Shown here piece after piece: positions 62,377 to 64,000 of a DNA stretch of 64,000 nt (positions within the stretch are counted from its first letter, which is position 1; every line of letters begins with the position of its first letter). The DNA lies in NCBI RefSeq assembly GCF_005048155.1, contig NZ_SUMB01000014.1, positions 1 through 64,000 of the forward strand, given 5' to 3'. This stretch comes from Streptomyces piniterrae. GTDB taxonomy: Bacteria > Actinomycetota > Actinomycetes > Streptomycetales > Streptomycetaceae. Under the pieces are notes generated by a model. That model searched no databases and was not told the origin of the DNA. It was given only the letters and a program-made list of their open reading frames with translations. Position numbers and translations under genes: made by a program.

Positions 62377-64000
62377 ATGTCCGGGACGACCACGTCCGGC
62401 AGTGGACGGACGACTGGTGTTCCCCGGCTTTCAGGCGGCGGCGTCAACCGCTGGACCGTGCTGATCGTGCTCTGTGTCAGTCTGCTGTTCGTCGCGCTGG
62501 ACACCACGATCCTTTACGTGGCCGTGCCCTCCGTCACCGAGGACCTGCGGCCCGGTCCGGTGGAACTGCTCTGGATCGTCGACGTCTACCCGCTGATAGC
62601 GGCGTCGCTGCTGATCCTCTTCGGCACTCTCGGCGACCGCGTCGGCCGCCGTCGCATCCTCCTCCTCGGCTACGGCCTCTTCGGTCTGGCGTCGGCGGCC
62701 GCCGCGCTCGCGCCCAACCCGCAGATCCTGATGGTGGCGCGCGCCCTGCTCGGCATCGGCGGCGCGATGATCATGCCCGCGACGCTGTCGATCCTGCGCC
62801 AGGTCTTCCCCGACCGGCGGGAACGCGCGGTCGCCATCGGCGTCTGGAGCGCGGTGGCCGCGGTCGGCGCCGCGGTGGGTCCGGTCCTCGGCGGCTTCCT
62901 CGTGGAGAACTTCTGGTGGGGCTCGGTCTTCCTCATCAACATCCCGATGATGGCCGCGATGCTCCTGATAGGCCGCTGGCTGCTGCCGGAGTCGCGCGGT
63001 GAGCGCAACGGCCCGTGGGACGTGATCGGCGCGGTTGTCGCGGCGCTCGGTGTGCTGGGCATCGTCCTCGGCGTCAAGCGGATCGGCAGCGGGGCCGCGG
63101 TGGTCGGCCTCACCACGCTCGTGCCCATCGTCGTCGGTGTGCTGCTGCTGGTCCTCTTCGTACACCGGCAGCGCCGTCGCGCACACCCGCTGATCGATAT
63201 GCGGCTGTTCGCCCGGCCCGCGTTCGGCACCTCCGTCGGCTGCATCGTGCTGGCGATGCTGGCCCTGGTGGGGCTCCAGCTGATCGCCGTCCAGTACCTC
63301 CAGCTCGTCCTCGGGCTGAGCCCGCTGGAGACCGGTGTGCGGATGCTGCCGCTGGTCTTCGCCGCGATGGCCGCCGGCCTCACCGGCTCGCGGATGCTGC
63401 AGGCCCTCGGCCCGCGCGCGATGGTCTCCCTCGGCTTCACGTTGACCGCCGTCGCGGTGCTGTGCCTGCTGATGATGAGCAAGGAGGACCGCGTCTGGCT
63501 GCTGGCCCTGGGCTTCGTCCTGCTCGGCTTCGGCTTCCAGTCCACGCTGTTCGGCGCCTACGAGTCCATGCTCAGTGAGGCGCCCGCCGAACAGGCCGGC
63601 GGCGCCGCCGCCCTCGGCGAGACCTCCTACCAGCTCGGTGCGGGCATCGGCGTCGCCCTGCTCGGCAGTGTCATGAACGCCGCCTACGCGCCGGGCCTCG
63701 CACATGTGCAGGGCGTGCCCGGCCGCGCCTCCGCCGCGGCGTCGCATTCGCTCGGCGAGGCGTACAAGGTGGCCGCCGACCTCGGTGACTCCGCGAAGAG
63801 CGCGCTCCGCGTGGCCGCCCGGGACTCCTTCATCCACGGGCTGCATGTCACCCTGATCGCCAGCGCCGTGCTGCTGCTGATCGGCGCGGGCATCGCGCTG
63901 CGCCTGCCGCGCCGGGCCGCGGAATCCACCGAGCGGGCCGAGGGCGGGACGGCCGTTGCGGAGAGCACCCTGGCCGCCGCCCGTGACGTGGAACCGGCCC
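62377..64000 (+). CDS. MFS exporter, DHA2 (14-TMS) drug-type, 3' end cut by window
   Basis: An open frame of 541 codons runs off the right edge, so it is partial. Motifs: the N-terminal span LCVSLLFVALDTTILYVAVP (~33-52, motif D1), GTLGDRVGRRRILLLGYG (~85-102, motif A), the antiporter motif C in WSAVAAVGAAVGPVLGGFL (~157-175), and later spans around AYESMLSEAPAEQAGGAAAL. DHA2 proteins export drugs or dyes by proton antiport. ATG 62377 follows AGGAGGT. Little more than the C-terminal tail should be missing. Confidence 0.93.
   Translation, partial: MSGTTTSGSGRTTGVPRLSGGGVNRWTVLIVLCVSLLFVALDTTILYVAVPSVTEDLRPGPVELLWIVDVYPLIAASLLILFGTLGDRVGRRRILLLGYGLFGLASAAAALAPNPQILMVARALLGIGGAMIMPATLSILRQVFPDRRERAVAIGVWSAVAAVGAAVGPVLGGFLVENFWWGSVFLINIPMMAAMLLIGRWLLPESRGERNGPWDVIGAVVAALGVLGIVLGVKRIGSGAAVVGLTTLVPIVVGVLLLVLFVHRQRRRAHPLIDMRLFARPAFGTSVGCIVLAMLALVGLQLIAVQYLQLVLGLSPLETGVRMLPLVFAAMAAGLTGSRMLQALGPRAMVSLGFTLTAVAVLCLLMMSKEDRVWLLALGFVLLGFGFQSTLFGAYESMLSEAPAEQAGGAAALGETSYQLGAGIGVALLGSVMNAAYAPGLAHVQGVPGRASAAASHSLGEAYKVAADLGDSAKSALRVAARDSFIHGLHVTLIASAVLLLIGAGIALRLPRRAAESTERAEGGTAVAESTLAAARDVEPA

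Overview
The window is chromosomal DNA from a Streptomyces-like actinomycete. It is extremely G+C-rich with G/C-biased third codon positions, many GTG/TTG starts, Tat-type lipoprotein signals and DmdR-type iron boxes. The gene order tlyA-nadK-recN ... pyrG-nudix ... parA-scpA-scpB-rluB ... cmk-der follows a block that is also collinear in mycobacteria. No CRISPR array, tRNA gene, insertion sequence or replication origin was recognised.

Layout. 1-395: 3' end of a 23S rRNA gene, a 5S rRNA gene and their terminator. 462-2537: a striking Arg/Asp/Gly-repeat protein with a TPR-like domain. 2605-16311: a nearly complete desferrioxamine-type system. It holds desA-B-C-D for synthesis, a desE-desF operon for binding and release of iron, and a divergent ABC importer (two permeases and an ATPase). 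Two iron boxes lie in it, and a DUF1015 gene and a HAD phosphatase gene sit between the two halves. 16295-23005: an SCP2-like protein, a small hypothetical protein, tlyA, nadK, an S41 protease, a decayed FtsX-like permease and recN. 23158-25650: a WecA/MraY-like membrane protein and a GT4 glycosyltransferase. 25723-34371: a PucR regulator, a LacI regulator with a perfect operator next to two secreted beta-1,3-glucanase genes (GH16, GH64), an MFS transporter and a GH15 enzyme.

34790-46536: pyrG, a Nudix hydrolase, a large NTPase/TPR protein, alanine dehydrogenase, then the chromosome segregation/condensation operon (ParA-like, a basic partner, ScpA, ScpB) and an RluB-type pseudouridine synthase. 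46729-48539: ADP-ribosylglycohydrolase facing a nucleotidyltransferase; a terminator-like hairpin buries the ribosome-binding site of the former. 48742-53192: aroH-tyrA-cmk-plsC-der, tightly packed with mostly overlapping starts and stops. 53193-64000: a duplicated fragment of the der 3' end, two uncharacterised proteins, a glycosyltransferase pair, a WYL regulator, a small I78-type protease inhibitor, a PAP2 phosphatase, a GT-C membrane mannosyltransferase and an MFS drug-type exporter cut by the window end.

Themes. (i) Iron: synthesis, import and iron release of a hydroxamate siderophore appear jointly controlled by iron boxes. (ii) Beta-1,3-glucan use: one LacI-type operator, two secreted glucanases. 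(iii) Chromosome maintenance and translation housekeeping genes, several carrying long low-complexity N-terminal extensions (the RDD protein, ScpA, RluB). Family assignments come from motifs read in the translations; no database search was possible.
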